64,000 nucleotides of DNA, from the NCBI RefSeq assembly GCF_900115675.1, contig NZ_FOXI01000007.1, forward strand, positions 38,341 through 102,340. The letters run 5' to 3'. Positions within the stretch are counted from its first letter, which is position 1. The number at the start of each line of letters is the position of its first letter. Source of the DNA: Halolamina pelagica (lineage in GTDB: Archaea > Halobacteriota > Halobacteria > Halobacteriales > Haloferacaceae). Positions 52,402 to 61,264 of the stretch are shown one piece after another. The notes below the pieces were generated by a model. The model saw only the letters and a program-made list of their open reading frames with translations, ran no database searches and was not told the origin of the DNA. The position numbers and the translations under genes are program-made.

Positions 52402-52986
52402 ATGCGCGACGACCTGGTTCAGGCCACCAGCATGCTCGCGATGGGCGAGCTGGCGGTCTACCCGACCGACACCGTCTACGGGCTCGGCGCCGACGCCATC
52501 GCCGCCGACGCCGTCGAACGGGTCTACGAGTTGAAGGGCCGATCGCGGGACGACCCGCTCTCGATGGCGGTGCCCGACGTGGACGAAGCGCTCGAACACG
52601 TGGTCGCGACCGAGCGCGAGGAGGCGTTCATGCGCGAGTTCCTCCCCGGCCCGGTCACGGTCGTGCTCGAACGGCAGGGCCACGTCCCGGACGCGCTGAC
52701 CGCCGGGCGGGACCGCGTCGGCATCCGGATCCCGGATCACGAACTCGCCCTCGAGCTGCTCGATGAGTTCGCCCCCGTCACCGCCACCAGCGCGAACCGC
52801 AGCGGCGAGGCGAACGCCACCCACCCCGACGACCTCGACGACGCGATCCGCGAGGGCGTCGGCGCCGTCGTCAACGGCGGCGAGCTCCCGGGCGGCGAGA
52901 GCACGGTCGTCGATCCCGGGGCCGACGAGATCCACCGGCGCGGCCGGGGAGCCGACGCGGTCGAAGCGTGGCTGGCCGAGCACTAG
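52402..52986 (+). CDS. tsaC: L-threonylcarbamoyladenylate synthase (Sua5/YrdC/TsaC)
   Basis: A 194-residue YrdC-domain protein that makes threonylcarbamoyl-AMP for t6A37 of ANN-decoding tRNAs. The start is YPTDTVYGLGADA and KGRSRDDPL; SANRSG and GGESTVVD are the conserved ATP/threonine loops. It lacks the extra Sua5 domain, so it is the short form. Its stop interlocks with the convergent Cas4-like gene (CTAG 52983-52986). Confidence 0.92.
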   Translation: MRDDLVQATSMLAMGELAVYPTDTVYGLGADAIAADAVERVYELKGRSRDDPLSMAVPDVDEALEHVVATEREEAFMREFLPGPVTVVLERQGHVPDALTAGRDRVGIRIPDHELALELLDEFAPVTATSANRSGEANATHPDDLDDAIREGVGAVVNGGELPGGESTVVDPGADEIHRRGRGADAVEAWLAEH

Positions 52987-53654
52987 CGGCCGAGTAGCGA
53001 CCGGAGCGACCGCGTTCTCACCCCGCAGTCCGCACGGTACTCGCAGGACTCGCACTTGGCGTCGTCGTCGAGCCGCGGCGGCGGCCCGTCGAGGCTCCGG
53101 ACCGTCCGAAGCAGTTCCCGGTAGCGCGCCTTCTTCCGGGTGGTCAGCCGGACCCGCCGCACGACGCCGACGGCGGGGTACTCCACGAGCGCGCGGGGGA
53201 CCTCGCGCTCGCGCTCCCACGCGAGCGCCTTCGCCAGCGCGACGGCGCGGACCGAGTGGGGCTCCCAGACCCCCTCCGGCGGCGGGACGCCGCCCGAGAC
53301 GAGCACCGGGATCGGTGGCTCGTTCGCGTCCCCCGCGAGCAGTTTGTGCGCGACGCCGCGACAGTCCTGTCCGGTCAGCGTGGCGTCGCGCACGGCCGGA
53401 TCGACGAGGCGGTCCCAGCGGTCGCCGGCCGCGAGCGCGTCGAGGTTCTCGCGGTACTCCTCGGGCGGAACAGCGAGCGGGCGGTCGGCGAGATCGGCGC
53501 GGGTCGCGTCCCGGAGTTCGGGGTACCGGAAGGCGAGTTCGCGGCGGGCTCGGACGTCGGCGGGCGGCCCGCGGTCGTCCGACTGCCGGGCGTAGTAGAG
53601 TTGACGCGGGCAGTACGCGGCGCGACCGAGGTCGCTGGCGGCGACGCGGGACAC
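52983..53654 (-). CDS. Solo Cas4-like Fe-S protein, nuclease motifs apparently lost
   Basis: A 223-residue protein of the Cas4/DUF83 type. Cys15 in AAYCPRQLYYAR and three C-terminal cysteines (Cys201, Cys204, Cys210 in CESCEYRADCG) make the 4-Cys Fe-S set. Where active Cas4 has an Asp (GKID-like) and an E-x-K (EYK), I read GVAHKLL and PVLVSGG, so both catalytic motifs look degenerate. The GTG at 53654 is preferred to the TTG at 53684: a TTTTTGAA box is 28-34 nt upstream and MSRVAASDL begins the fold. No cas1, cas2 or array is nearby. Confidence 0.7.
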   Translation of the reverse strand: MSRVAASDLGRAAYCPRQLYYARQSDDRGPPADVRARRELAFRYPELRDATRADLADRPLAVPPEEYRENLDALAAGDRWDRLVDPAVRDATLTGQDCRGVAHKLLAGDANEPPIPVLVSGGVPPPEGVWEPHSVRAVALAKALAWEREREVPRALVEYPAVGVVRRVRLTTRKKARYRELLRTVRSLDGPPPRLDDDAKCESCEYRADCGVRTRSLRSLLGR

Positions 53655-53691
53655 GGGAGGGGTGGTCCCGCCATCGCACTTCAAAAACGGG

Positions 53692-54297
53692 CTACAGTTG
53701 GGTGTTGGTCTCGATGTCCTCGGCCGCCTCCTCCAGGCCGGACTCGCGGGCGTCGGCGGCGTGGCTGTCCCGGAGATCGGCGTCGGTCAGTAGCTCGGCG
53801 AACTCGTCGGTGAACCGGTGGTTCGCGCGGGTCGCGCGGCGCTCGGCCTCGATCACCCGCGAGTAGCGCTCGACCGCCTCCGCGTCCGCGTCGAGCCGGT
53901 CGACACGCTCCTCGAGGGGCACGTCGGCGACGATGAGCTCCCGCAGGTCGTCCATCGACAGCGGCGCCTCGCGGTCCCCCTCCCGGACGAGGTGGAGGTC
54001 CAGCCGCGCGAGGGCGACCGTCCCCTCGTCGGTTTCGAGGGCGTCCGCGATCTCGGCGTCGCCCTCGCCGGCGTGGAAGCCCGTCACGACCCGGACCAGG
54101 TCGCCGTCGTCGAGCCCCGACTGGAACTCGTAGCGCTCGCGCATCCGGCCGACCAGTTCCCGGACCCGCGCCTCGGCCTCCTCGGCCGAAACCGCGTCGC
54201 CGAGGTCGCCGCGGTCCTCGGACTGATCCTCCGTGACCGTCTCCTCGCCGGTGGTCTCGACGAACAGGTCCCGGAGCTCCTCGGTTTGTTCGTCCAT
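53692..54297 (-). CDS. Conditioned medium-induced protein 4 (CMI4)-like haloarchaeal protein
   Basis: A 201-residue acidic protein with an N-terminal DEQTEELRDLFVETTGEETVTEDQ segment recalling the haloarchaeal family annotated as conditioned medium-induced protein 4. The rest is predicted helical (GFHAGEGDAEIADALETDEGTVALARLDLHLVREGD reads like a Sigma-70 region 4-type HTH). This suggests a density-responsive regulator, but that is inference. ATG 54297 is supported by the box at 54324-54330. Confidence 0.7.
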   Translation of the reverse strand: MDEQTEELRDLFVETTGEETVTEDQSEDRGDLGDAVSAEEAEARVRELVGRMRERYEFQSGLDDGDLVRVVTGFHAGEGDAEIADALETDEGTVALARLDLHLVREGDREAPLSMDDLRELIVADVPLEERVDRLDADAEAVERYSRVIEAERRATRANHRFTDEFAELLTDADLRDSHAADARESGLEEAAEDIETNTQL

Positions 54298-54323
54298 ACT
54301 GCCGGAACGACGGGACCAGCGCG

Positions 54324-54330
54324 AATAAGG
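54324..54330 (-). promoter_or_regulatory. TATA-like box before the CMI4-like gene
   Basis: The minus strand reads CCTTATT, 27-33 nt before ATG 54297. Confidence 0.5.
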
Positions 54331-54353
54331 GTTGGGTAGCCGACGGTAACCGG

Positions 54354-54385
54354 TCGTAAACCGTAGCGTTAAGGTGAGTTTACGA
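54354..54385 (+). promoter_or_regulatory. BirA-type inverted repeat (BIO box) around the bioY TATA box
   Basis: TCGTAAAC (54354-54361) and GTTTACGA (54378-54385) are perfect inverted repeats 16 nt apart, the octamer and spacing of the BirA operator. The TATA-like GTTAAGG (54368-54374) lies inside, 24-30 nt before GTG 54398. Confidence 0.75.
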
Positions 54386-54397
54386 GAAGCGTCGGAC

Positions 54398-54982
54398 GTG
54401 TCTACCGCAACCGACTCCGTCGATCTCGTCGGCGACGAGGTGGCCGTCAACCTCGTCCGCGCCGCACTGCTGGCAGCGCTGATGGGCGCGTTCGCGTTCG
54501 TCTCGTTCCCCAACCCGTTGAACCCGGCCGTCCCCGTCACCGCCCAGGTGCTGGGCGTGTTCCTCGCCGGGATCTACCTCGGGCCCGCGTGGGGCGGGTT
54601 CGCGATGGCGCTGTACGTACTGGCCGGCGTGCTGGGCGCCCCCGTCTTCTCCGGCGCCAGCGCCGGGCTGGCAGAGATCTTCGGCCCGACCGGGGGGTAC
54701 CTGCTCTCCTACCCGTTCGCGGCCGCACTGATCGGCGCCGTCGTCCACGGCGTCAACGGCCTCGTCGATCCGGAGGGCGTCTCGCTCCCGCGGCTGGTCG
54801 GCGCGATGACCGCCGGCACGGTCGTGATCTACGCGCTCGGGATCGCCGTCTACTGGTACTACCTCGACACCAGCCTCGTCGCCGCGATCGTCGGCGCCGG
54901 CCTCGTGTTCGTCCCGGCGGAGGCGGTGAAGATGGCCGCCGCGATCGGCATCGTACGCTCCGACGAGGTGCAGGCGACCTGA
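54398..54982 (+). CDS. bioY: Biotin transporter substrate-binding subunit BioY
   Basis: A 194-residue six-helix protein. The S-component motif LGVFLAGIYLGPAWGG and GGYLLSYPFAAALIG are typical of BioY. The GTG at 54398 gives the family start (MSTATDSVDLV...); an upstream in-frame GTG at 54374 would be inside the operator. It is followed after 1 bp by bioM and then bioN. Together they form an ECF importer for biotin, a group II-type cassette with its own T unit. Confidence 0.9.
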   Translation: MSTATDSVDLVGDEVAVNLVRAALLAALMGAFAFVSFPNPLNPAVPVTAQVLGVFLAGIYLGPAWGGFAMALYVLAGVLGAPVFSGASAGLAEIFGPTGGYLLSYPFAAALIGAVVHGVNGLVDPEGVSLPRLVGAMTAGTVVIYALGIAVYWYYLDTSLVAAIVGAGLVFVPAEAVKMAAAIGIVRSDEVQAT

Positions 54983-54983
54983 C

Positions 54984-55688
54984 GTGCTCGAACTGGACGG
55001 CCTGACCCACGAGTACGACGGCGCCCGCGCCGTCGACGGCGTCTCCCTGACGATCCCGGACGGCGAGTTCCTCGTGCTCTGTGGCCCGAACGGCTCCGGG
55101 AAGTCGACGCTCGTCCGCCACCTGAACGGCCTGCTCGAACCGGATGCGGGCGAGGTGCTCGTCGACGGAACCGTCGCGAGCGAGGACCCCGTCGCCGCCC
55201 GAACCACCGTCGGGATGGCGTTTCAGGAGCCCCGGGACCAGTTCGTCGCCGCGACCGTCGGCGGCGACGTGGCCTTCGGCCCCGAGAACCTCGGGCTCTC
55301 CCACGACGAGATCGACCGCCGGGTCGAGGCCGCGATCGAGGCGGTCGGCCTCGACGGCCGCGAGGACGACCGGATCGAGACGCTCTCCGGCGGCGAGCGC
55401 GAGCGCCTCGCGGTCGCGGGCGCGCTGGCGATGGAACCGAACCACCTCGTGCTGGACGAACCCTTCACCGGCCTCGATTCGCCCGCCCGCGAGCGCCTGC
55501 TCGCCCGCCTGCGCGACCTCCACGCCGACGGCACGGGATTGATCGTCGTCACGCACGACCTCCGGGACGTGCTCCACGACGCCGACCGCGTGGTCTGTCT
55601 CGCCGACGGCGAGGTGGTCGTCGACGCGGGGCCGGAGGCAGCGACCGAGGAACTGACCGAGTACGGCGTGCGCGTACCGGATCGCTGA
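54984..55688 (+). CDS. bioM: Biotin ECF transporter ATPase BioM
   Basis: A 234-residue ABC ATPase with GPNGSGKST (Walker A, about 34-42), FQEPRDQFVAATV (the Q-loop DQ that binds the T-component in ECF ATPases), LSGGERERL and VLDEPFTGLD. The GTG start at 54984 follows the bioY stop by 1 bp. It powers BioY/BioN. No second A-subunit gene is adjacent. Confidence 0.9.
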   Translation: MLELDGLTHEYDGARAVDGVSLTIPDGEFLVLCGPNGSGKSTLVRHLNGLLEPDAGEVLVDGTVASEDPVAARTTVGMAFQEPRDQFVAATVGGDVAFGPENLGLSHDEIDRRVEAAIEAVGLDGREDDRIETLSGGERERLAVAGALAMEPNHLVLDEPFTGLDSPARERLLARLRDLHADGTGLIVVTHDLRDVLHDADRVVCLADGEVVVDAGPEAATEELTEYGVRVPDR

Positions 55689-55691
55689 GCG

Positions 55692-56396
55692 ATGCTCGGC
55701 TACCAACACGGCGACTCGCTCGCTCATCGTCTCGATCCCCGGACGAAGTTGGCGGTCCAGTTGACCTTCGCCGTCGCCGCGTTCGCCCACACCGACCCGC
55801 GCGGGCTGGCGGTGCTGACCGTCGTTACGGCCGGCGCACTCGCGAGCGCCCGGCTCTCCCCCGTCGCGGTGCTCTGGGGCTACCGCTTCCTCCTCCCGCT
55901 GCTCGCGGCCGCGGTGCTGTTCGAGCTGGTGACGCTCGGCCCGCCGTGGCTCGATCTCGCGGCGGCCGTCGACCCGCTGCTCGCGAGCTACCGGACGCTG
56001 CTCATCGTCGCCGTCGCCGCCGGCTACGTCCGGACGACCGCGGCCCGCGAGTCCCGCGCGGCGGTGCAGTGGGCGATCCCCGGGAAACCGGGGCGACTGC
56101 TGGGTGCGGGCGTGGGGCTCGTCTTCCGGTTCCTGCCCCTCCTTCGCCGGGATCTGGCGGCGATCCGCGACGCCGAGCGGGCTCGCTTGGGCGACGAGCG
56201 GCCCACCCGTGAACGACTCCAAACCGTCGGCGCGGCCGGGCTCCGCCGGGCGTTCGCGCGGGCGGACCGGCTCGCGATGGCGCTCTCAGCCCGGTGTTTC
56301 TCGTGGAACGCGACGCTGCCGCGGATCCGGTTCCGGGCCGTCGACGCGCCGGCGCTGGCGCTGGCGGCGGGGTTGGCGGCGTCCGTGTTGGTCTGA
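55692..56396 (+). CDS. bioN: Biotin ECF transporter transmembrane subunit BioN (EcfT)
   Basis: A 234-residue T-component with HRLDPRTKLAVQL (about 12-24), the family's N-terminal signature, and two Ala-Arg-Gly-type coupling helices represented here by ERARLGDERP and ALSARCFSW. Three base pairs separate it from bioM. It couples ATP hydrolysis to BioY toppling. Confidence 0.88.
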   Translation: MLGYQHGDSLAHRLDPRTKLAVQLTFAVAAFAHTDPRGLAVLTVVTAGALASARLSPVAVLWGYRFLLPLLAAAVLFELVTLGPPWLDLAAAVDPLLASYRTLLIVAVAAGYVRTTAARESRAAVQWAIPGKPGRLLGAGVGLVFRFLPLLRRDLAAIRDAERARLGDERPTRERLQTVGAAGLRRAFARADRLAMALSARCFSWNATLPRIRFRAVDAPALALAAGLAASVLV

Positions 56397-56427
56397 ATCG
56401 CCGCCGGCAGTCGCTCGCAGTCGGCAC

Positions 56428-56435
56428 CATTTAGG
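56428..56435 (+). promoter_or_regulatory. TATA-like box before the Fe-S oxidoreductase gene
   Basis: CATTTAGG lies 25-32 nt before ATG 56460. Confidence 0.5.
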
Positions 56436-56459
56436 TGACGGCACCGCAGCACACAGGGT

Positions 56460-58622
56460 ATGCTTGCACAGACGCGCGAGACGTTCTGGACGATTTCGCC
56501 GACGGGGAAGGCGGCCTTCTACTTCCTCGCGGCGGCGGCGATCCTCGTGTTCGCCGTCGGCGTCTACGAGCGCTTCCGGCGCTACGCACGGGCGAAGGAG
56601 GACCCGTTCCCGCGGCTGGACGACCTGCCGGGCCGCGTCGTCGACGCCGCGACCACGGTGCTCTCGAACCGGAACCAGTTCGACCGTGACCTGTACGCCG
56701 GGCTGATGCACGCGTTCATCCTGTGGGGGTTCCTGACGCTGCTCATCGGGACGACCATCCTCGGGTTCGACATGGACGTGTACCAGATCGTAACCGGCGC
56801 CTCGTTCTTCAAGGGCGACTTCTACCTCGCGTACTCGCTGGTGATGGACGCGATGGGGCTGCTGTTCGTCGTCGGCGTCGGCATGGCCATCTACAAGCGC
56901 TACAGCCAGCGCGAGGGGCGCCTCTGGGGCAGACACACGAGCCTGGAGGACGACGCGTTCGTCTGGACGCTGTTCGCGCTCGGGATCGGCGGCTACCTGC
57001 TCGAAGGCCTGCGCATTCGCGGGACGGGCTTTCCCGACTTCGAGACCGTGAGCTTCGTCGGCTACTTCGTCGCGATGGTGATCGAGGGCGTCGGCATCGA
57101 CGCCGCCGGCGCCGAGGCGCTCTACTGGTGGGGCTGGTGGTCCCACTCGCTGATCGCCTTCGGCTTCGTCGCCTTCGTCCCCTACGCCAAGCCGTTCCAC
57201 ATGATCTCCAGTTTCGCGAACGTGGTCGTCAGCGACGACAAGGCCGGCGCACGCCTTCCCTCCGTCCCGGCCGACCTCGACGCCGACACCGGCGCCGAGT
57301 CCATCGACTCCTTCACCTGGAGCGAGACGCTGGACCAGGACGCCTGCACGAAATGTGGGCGCTGTTCCTCGGTCTGTCCCGCGAACGCGTCCGGCCGGAA
57401 CCTCGATCCGCGTGACGTGATCCTCGACCTGAAGAGCTACCGCGAGGAGGTCGACGCCGGCGGCGAGGAGATCGACATCGTCGCCGACGGCGGCGAGTCG
57501 GTGATCGCCGCCGAGACGATGGAGTCCTGCCTCTCCTGTATGGCCTGCATGGACGCCTGCCCCGTCGACATCGAGCACCTGACCAGCTTCACGAAGATGA
57601 ACCGCCAGCTCGTCGACACGGGCCAGGTGAACTCCGAGATGCAGGACGTCTTTCAGGACGTGATGCAGAAGGGCAACACGTTCGGCGACCCCAACCGCAA
57701 GCGCGGCGACTGGTCGGACGACCTGGAGTTCGACGTGACCGACGCCCGCGAGGAGGAGGTCGAGTACCTCTGGTACGTCGGCGACTACCCCAGCTTCGAC
57801 GACCGCAACAAGAAGGTCGCCCGCGCGCTGGCCCGGGTGTTCGAGGCCGCGGACGTGAGCTACGGGATCCTGTTCGACGACGAGAAGCACGACGGCAACG
57901 ACATCCGCCGCGTCGGCGAGGAGTTCCTCTACCTCGAACTCGCGGGCCACCACGTCGAGTCCTTCGAGGAGTGTGAGTTCGACCAGATCGTCTGCACCGA
58001 CCCCCACTCGTTCAACACGATCAAGAACGAGTACCCCGAGATCGACTTCGCGGAGTTCGCCGACGACCCCGTGATGCCGTTCGAGTACGACGAGGAGTGG
58101 AACGCCGACGGCGAGATCGGCGTGTTCCACTGGACGCAGGTCGTCTCGGACCTCGTCGACGCCGGGCGACTCGACCTCTCGGGCGCGGATCTGGACTACA
58201 CCGTCACCTACCACGACCCGTGCCACCTCGGCCGGTACAACGGCGAGTACGAGGCGCCCCGCCAACTCATCGAGGCCACGGGCTGTGAGCTCCACGAGAT
58301 GCCCCGGAGCCGCGAGGACTCGTTCTGCTGTGGCGGCGGCGGCGGCGGCCTCTGGATGGAGTTCGACGACGAACCCAAACCCAGCGAGGAGCGCCTGCGC
58401 GAGGGCGTCGAGGACACCGCCGCGGGCGGCGAGATCGAGAAGTTCGTCGTCGCCTGTCCGATGTGTACGACGATGTTCGAGGACGGCCGCAAGACCGGCG
58501 GCTTCGAGGACGACCTCGAGATCGTCGACGTGGCCGAACTGCTGGAGGAGGCGCTGGACTCGCAGGGCGCGCTGGCGTCGGTCGGCGCCGACGACGGCAC
58601 GACGGCCGCGAGCGCGGACTGA
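56460..58622 (+). CDS. Membrane Fe-S oxidoreductase (FadF/EtfQ-like: NarI-type membrane domain, two 4Fe-4S, CCG domains)
   Basis: A 720-residue fusion. Residues 15-250 hold five to six helices of NarI/FadF type with haem-ligand candidates His84, His229 and His247. Two 4Fe-4S clusters follow (Cys296, 299, 302, 306 and Cys357, 360, 363, 367), then two CCG (cysteine-rich) domains ending at SFCCGGGGGG and CPMCTTMF. This is the layout of FadF/EMO proteins that move electrons from electron-transfer flavoprotein to menaquinone during fatty-acid oxidation. No etf gene is in the window, so that role is from architecture only. Confidence 0.85.
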   Translation: MLAQTRETFWTISPTGKAAFYFLAAAAILVFAVGVYERFRRYARAKEDPFPRLDDLPGRVVDAATTVLSNRNQFDRDLYAGLMHAFILWGFLTLLIGTTILGFDMDVYQIVTGASFFKGDFYLAYSLVMDAMGLLFVVGVGMAIYKRYSQREGRLWGRHTSLEDDAFVWTLFALGIGGYLLEGLRIRGTGFPDFETVSFVGYFVAMVIEGVGIDAAGAEALYWWGWWSHSLIAFGFVAFVPYAKPFHMISSFANVVVSDDKAGARLPSVPADLDADTGAESIDSFTWSETLDQDACTKCGRCSSVCPANASGRNLDPRDVILDLKSYREEVDAGGEEIDIVADGGESVIAAETMESCLSCMACMDACPVDIEHLTSFTKMNRQLVDTGQVNSEMQDVFQDVMQKGNTFGDPNRKRGDWSDDLEFDVTDAREEEVEYLWYVGDYPSFDDRNKKVARALARVFEAADVSYGILFDDEKHDGNDIRRVGEEFLYLELAGHHVESFEECEFDQIVCTDPHSFNTIKNEYPEIDFAEFADDPVMPFEYDEEWNADGEIGVFHWTQVVSDLVDAGRLDLSGADLDYTVTYHDPCHLGRYNGEYEAPRQLIEATGCELHEMPRSREDSFCCGGGGGGLWMEFDDEPKPSEERLREGVEDTAAGGEIEKFVVACPMCTTMFEDGRKTGGFEDDLEIVDVAELLEEALDSQGALASVGADDGTTAASAD

Positions 58623-58696
58623 GTCGCTCGACCCCACCGAGACCCCCTCACGCCCCGCACCACACGCGTTTTACCCCTCGGCCGACAACCCGAGGT

Positions 58697-60418
58697 ATGA
58701 CCGACCCCGAGACGCTCTCCGTCACCATCGTCGACGGCTACGTCGACGAGCCGGCCCACTTCGGGGTGCCGCCGTACGTCTCCACCTACCCCCGGTTCAC
58801 CGCCGGCGCGCTCGTCGACGCCGGCGTCCCCCGCGAGCAGATCACCTACCACACGATCGACGAACTCCGGGACGACCGGATGAAGTGGGGCGACGTGTCG
58901 ACCGCCGACCTGTTCGTCTACGTGGGCGGGATGACCGTCCCCGGCAAGTACGTCGGCGGGACTCCCGCCGAACCCGACGAGGTGAAGGAACTCGCCTGGA
59001 CCGCGAAGGGGACCACGCTGCTCGGCGGCCCCGTCCGCTTCGGCGTCGGCGAGGAGAACGCCGGCGCCCAGGAGATGGAGCGCAAGGACCTCGACTACGA
59101 GTTCGTCGCCAAGGGCGACATCGAGGCCGCGGCGTACGACCTCGTCGACTCCGGGCTGGAGGGGTTCAACGACCGGATGCGCGACAACGCGGAACTCGAC
59201 CGCTGGGCCGCCGAGGGCGCGTTCGTCGTCGAACAGCACCCCAACCACCCCGACTACCTGATCGCGGAGATGGAGACCTCGCGGGGCTGTGCCTACCGCT
59301 GCTCGTTCTGTACCGAACCGCTCTACGGCAACCCCGCGTTCCGGACGCCGGACTCGGTCGTCGAGGAGGTCGACCGGCTCTCGGACCACGGCGTCGAACA
59401 CTTCCGGCTCGGCCGACAGGCCGACATCCTCGCGTTCGGCGGCGACGGCGAGGCGCCCAACCCCGACGCGCTCCAGGAGCTCTACGGCGGGATCCGCGAG
59501 GTGGCGCCGGACCTGCAGACGCTCCACCTCGACAACATGAACCCCGTGACGATCACGGACTACCCCGAGGCGTCGCGGGAGGCGATCGAGATCATCGCCG
59601 AGCACAACACGCCCGGCGACACCGCCGCGTTCGGCCTGGAGTCGGCGGACCCCGTCGTGCAGGAGCAGAACAACCTGCTCGTCACCGCCGACGAGTGTCT
59701 GGAGGCAGTGCGGGTGGTGAACGAGGCCGGCGGCTGGCGGCCGGACGAGAACCGCCTCCCCAAACTGCTGCCGGGGATCAACCTCGTCCACGGGCTGGCG
59801 GGCGAGCGCCCGGAGACGTACGACCACAACCGACGGTTCCTGCGGCAGGTGTACGACGAGGGGCTGATGCTCCGCCGGATCAACATCCGGCAGGTGATGG
59901 CGTTCGCCGGCACGGAGATGGGCGACACGGGCGCGGACATCGCCAAGGAGCACAAGGAGCAGTTCCAGGAGTACAAGCGCGAGGTCCGCGAGCAGGTCGA
60001 CAACCCGATGCTCCAGCGCGTCGTCCCGCCCGGGACGGTGCTGCCCGACGTGCATCTGGAGTACCACGAGGACGGCAAGACGTTCGGCCGCCAGCTCGGC
60101 ACCTACCCGCTGCTCGTGGGGATCCCGGGCGAACGGGAGCTCGGCCGAGCGATCGACGTGGCGATCGTCGACCACGGCTACCGCTCGGTGACGGGCGTCC
60201 CGTACCCGCTCGACGTGAACGCGGCGTCGATGGACGAACTCGCGACGATCCCGGGCGTCAGCGACGGCCGCGCGGGCGACATCGTCGTCTCCCGCCCCTA
60301 CGACTCGATCGAGGAGGCCACCGACGCCGCGGACGTGGACCTCTCGCTGTTCGCGACCGCGGACGACGCCGACGTGGACGTGACCCGAACGTTCGACCCC
60401 GGCAGTCGCGCGGACTGA
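58697..60418 (+). CDS. Radical SAM protein with C-terminal helix-hairpin-helix domain
   Basis: A 573-residue radical SAM enzyme. The cluster motif is Cys198, Cys202, Cys205 (RGCAYRCSFC); residues 1-190 are an N-terminal domain with VTIVDGYVDEPAHFGVPPY at the start, and residues 490-530 form an HhH (NAASMDELATIPGVSDGRA). The YgiQ/MiaB-like central barrel plus HhH is a known archaeal layout with no assigned chemistry. The stop overlaps the MBL gene start by 1 bp (TGATG). Confidence 0.82.
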   Translation: MTDPETLSVTIVDGYVDEPAHFGVPPYVSTYPRFTAGALVDAGVPREQITYHTIDELRDDRMKWGDVSTADLFVYVGGMTVPGKYVGGTPAEPDEVKELAWTAKGTTLLGGPVRFGVGEENAGAQEMERKDLDYEFVAKGDIEAAAYDLVDSGLEGFNDRMRDNAELDRWAAEGAFVVEQHPNHPDYLIAEMETSRGCAYRCSFCTEPLYGNPAFRTPDSVVEEVDRLSDHGVEHFRLGRQADILAFGGDGEAPNPDALQELYGGIREVAPDLQTLHLDNMNPVTITDYPEASREAIEIIAEHNTPGDTAAFGLESADPVVQEQNNLLVTADECLEAVRVVNEAGGWRPDENRLPKLLPGINLVHGLAGERPETYDHNRRFLRQVYDEGLMLRRINIRQVMAFAGTEMGDTGADIAKEHKEQFQEYKREVREQVDNPMLQRVVPPGTVLPDVHLEYHEDGKTFGRQLGTYPLLVGIPGERELGRAIDVAIVDHGYRSVTGVPYPLDVNAASMDELATIPGVSDGRAGDIVVSRPYDSIEEATDAADVDLSLFATADDADVDVTRTFDPGSRAD

Positions 60419-61215
60419 TGGTCGGGGAGTTCCCCGTCGAGCGCGTCCCGGTACCAGTTGAAACGCGCGCGCCGACCGGTACGACCAACGCCTACGTCGT
60501 CGGCGACTCGCCGGCGCTGCTCGTCGATCCCGCGGGGCGTACGGGTCGCCTCGACTCGCTCGTCGCCGAGCGCGAGATCGGCGCGGTCGCGGTCACCCAC
60601 ACCCACCCGGATCACGTCGGCGCCGTCGCGGAGTACGCCGCCGAGACCGGGGCGGCCCTGCTCGCCCGGCGCCCCGAACGCTTCGCTGACGCGACGGGCG
60701 TCGACCCCGACCGACAGATCACCGAGGGAAGCGAGATCGAGACCGGCGCCGGCACGGTGACGGTGCTCGACACGCCGGGTCACGCCGTCGACCACGTCGC
60801 GTTCGAACTCGGCGGGACCGTGCTCTGCGGCGACCTCGCGGTCGCCGAGGGCAGCGTCGTCGTCGGCGCGCCGGAGGGCGACCTGCGGGCATACCTCACC
60901 TCGCTGCGCCGGCTCCGGGCACGTGATCCCGACCGGCTGCTGCCGGGCCACGGGCCGGCGATGGACGGCGAGCCGGCGCCGCGGGCGAGCCTCGACCGGC
61001 TGATCGGCCACCGACTGGATCGCGAGCGGTCCGTCCTCGACGCGGTTCGGAACGGCGCGAGCGACCTCGGTTCGGTCGTCGACGCCGCCTACGACAAGGA
61101 CCTCGCCGGCGTGCGCGACCTCGCGAAGGCGACCGTCCGGGCCCACGTCGAGAAACTGGCTGTCGAGGGTCGGGTGGACTGGAACCGCGAGAGCGGCCGC
61201 GTCCGGCCGGAGTGA
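60418..61215 (+). CDS. Metallo-beta-lactamase-fold hydrolase
   Basis: A 265-residue MBL-fold protein with the di-metal motif THTHPDH (His61, His63, Asp65, His66), a further His in DTPGHAVDH and PGHGPAM. The last ~90 residues form a winged-helix-like tail (VDAAYDKDL to GRVDWNRESG) as in the LACTB2/glyoxalase II-like group. It starts inside the radical SAM stop, so the two are coupled. The substrate could be a thioester or a phosphodiester; undecided. Confidence 0.82.
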   Translation: MVGEFPVERVPVPVETRAPTGTTNAYVVGDSPALLVDPAGRTGRLDSLVAEREIGAVAVTHTHPDHVGAVAEYAAETGAALLARRPERFADATGVDPDRQITEGSEIETGAGTVTVLDTPGHAVDHVAFELGGTVLCGDLAVAEGSVVVGAPEGDLRAYLTSLRRLRARDPDRLLPGHGPAMDGEPAPRASLDRLIGHRLDRERSVLDAVRNGASDLGSVVDAAYDKDLAGVRDLAKATVRAHVEKLAVEGRVDWNRESGRVRPE

Positions 61216-61264
61216 GGCCACAGCGCGCCGACGACGTTTTCCCCCGCGGTCACCGAACCCGGGT

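Noticed and set aside
52983..53654. A CRISPR-Cas locus suggested by the Cas4-like protein
   Set aside because: No repeat-spacer array and no cas1, cas2 or effector gene is in the window.
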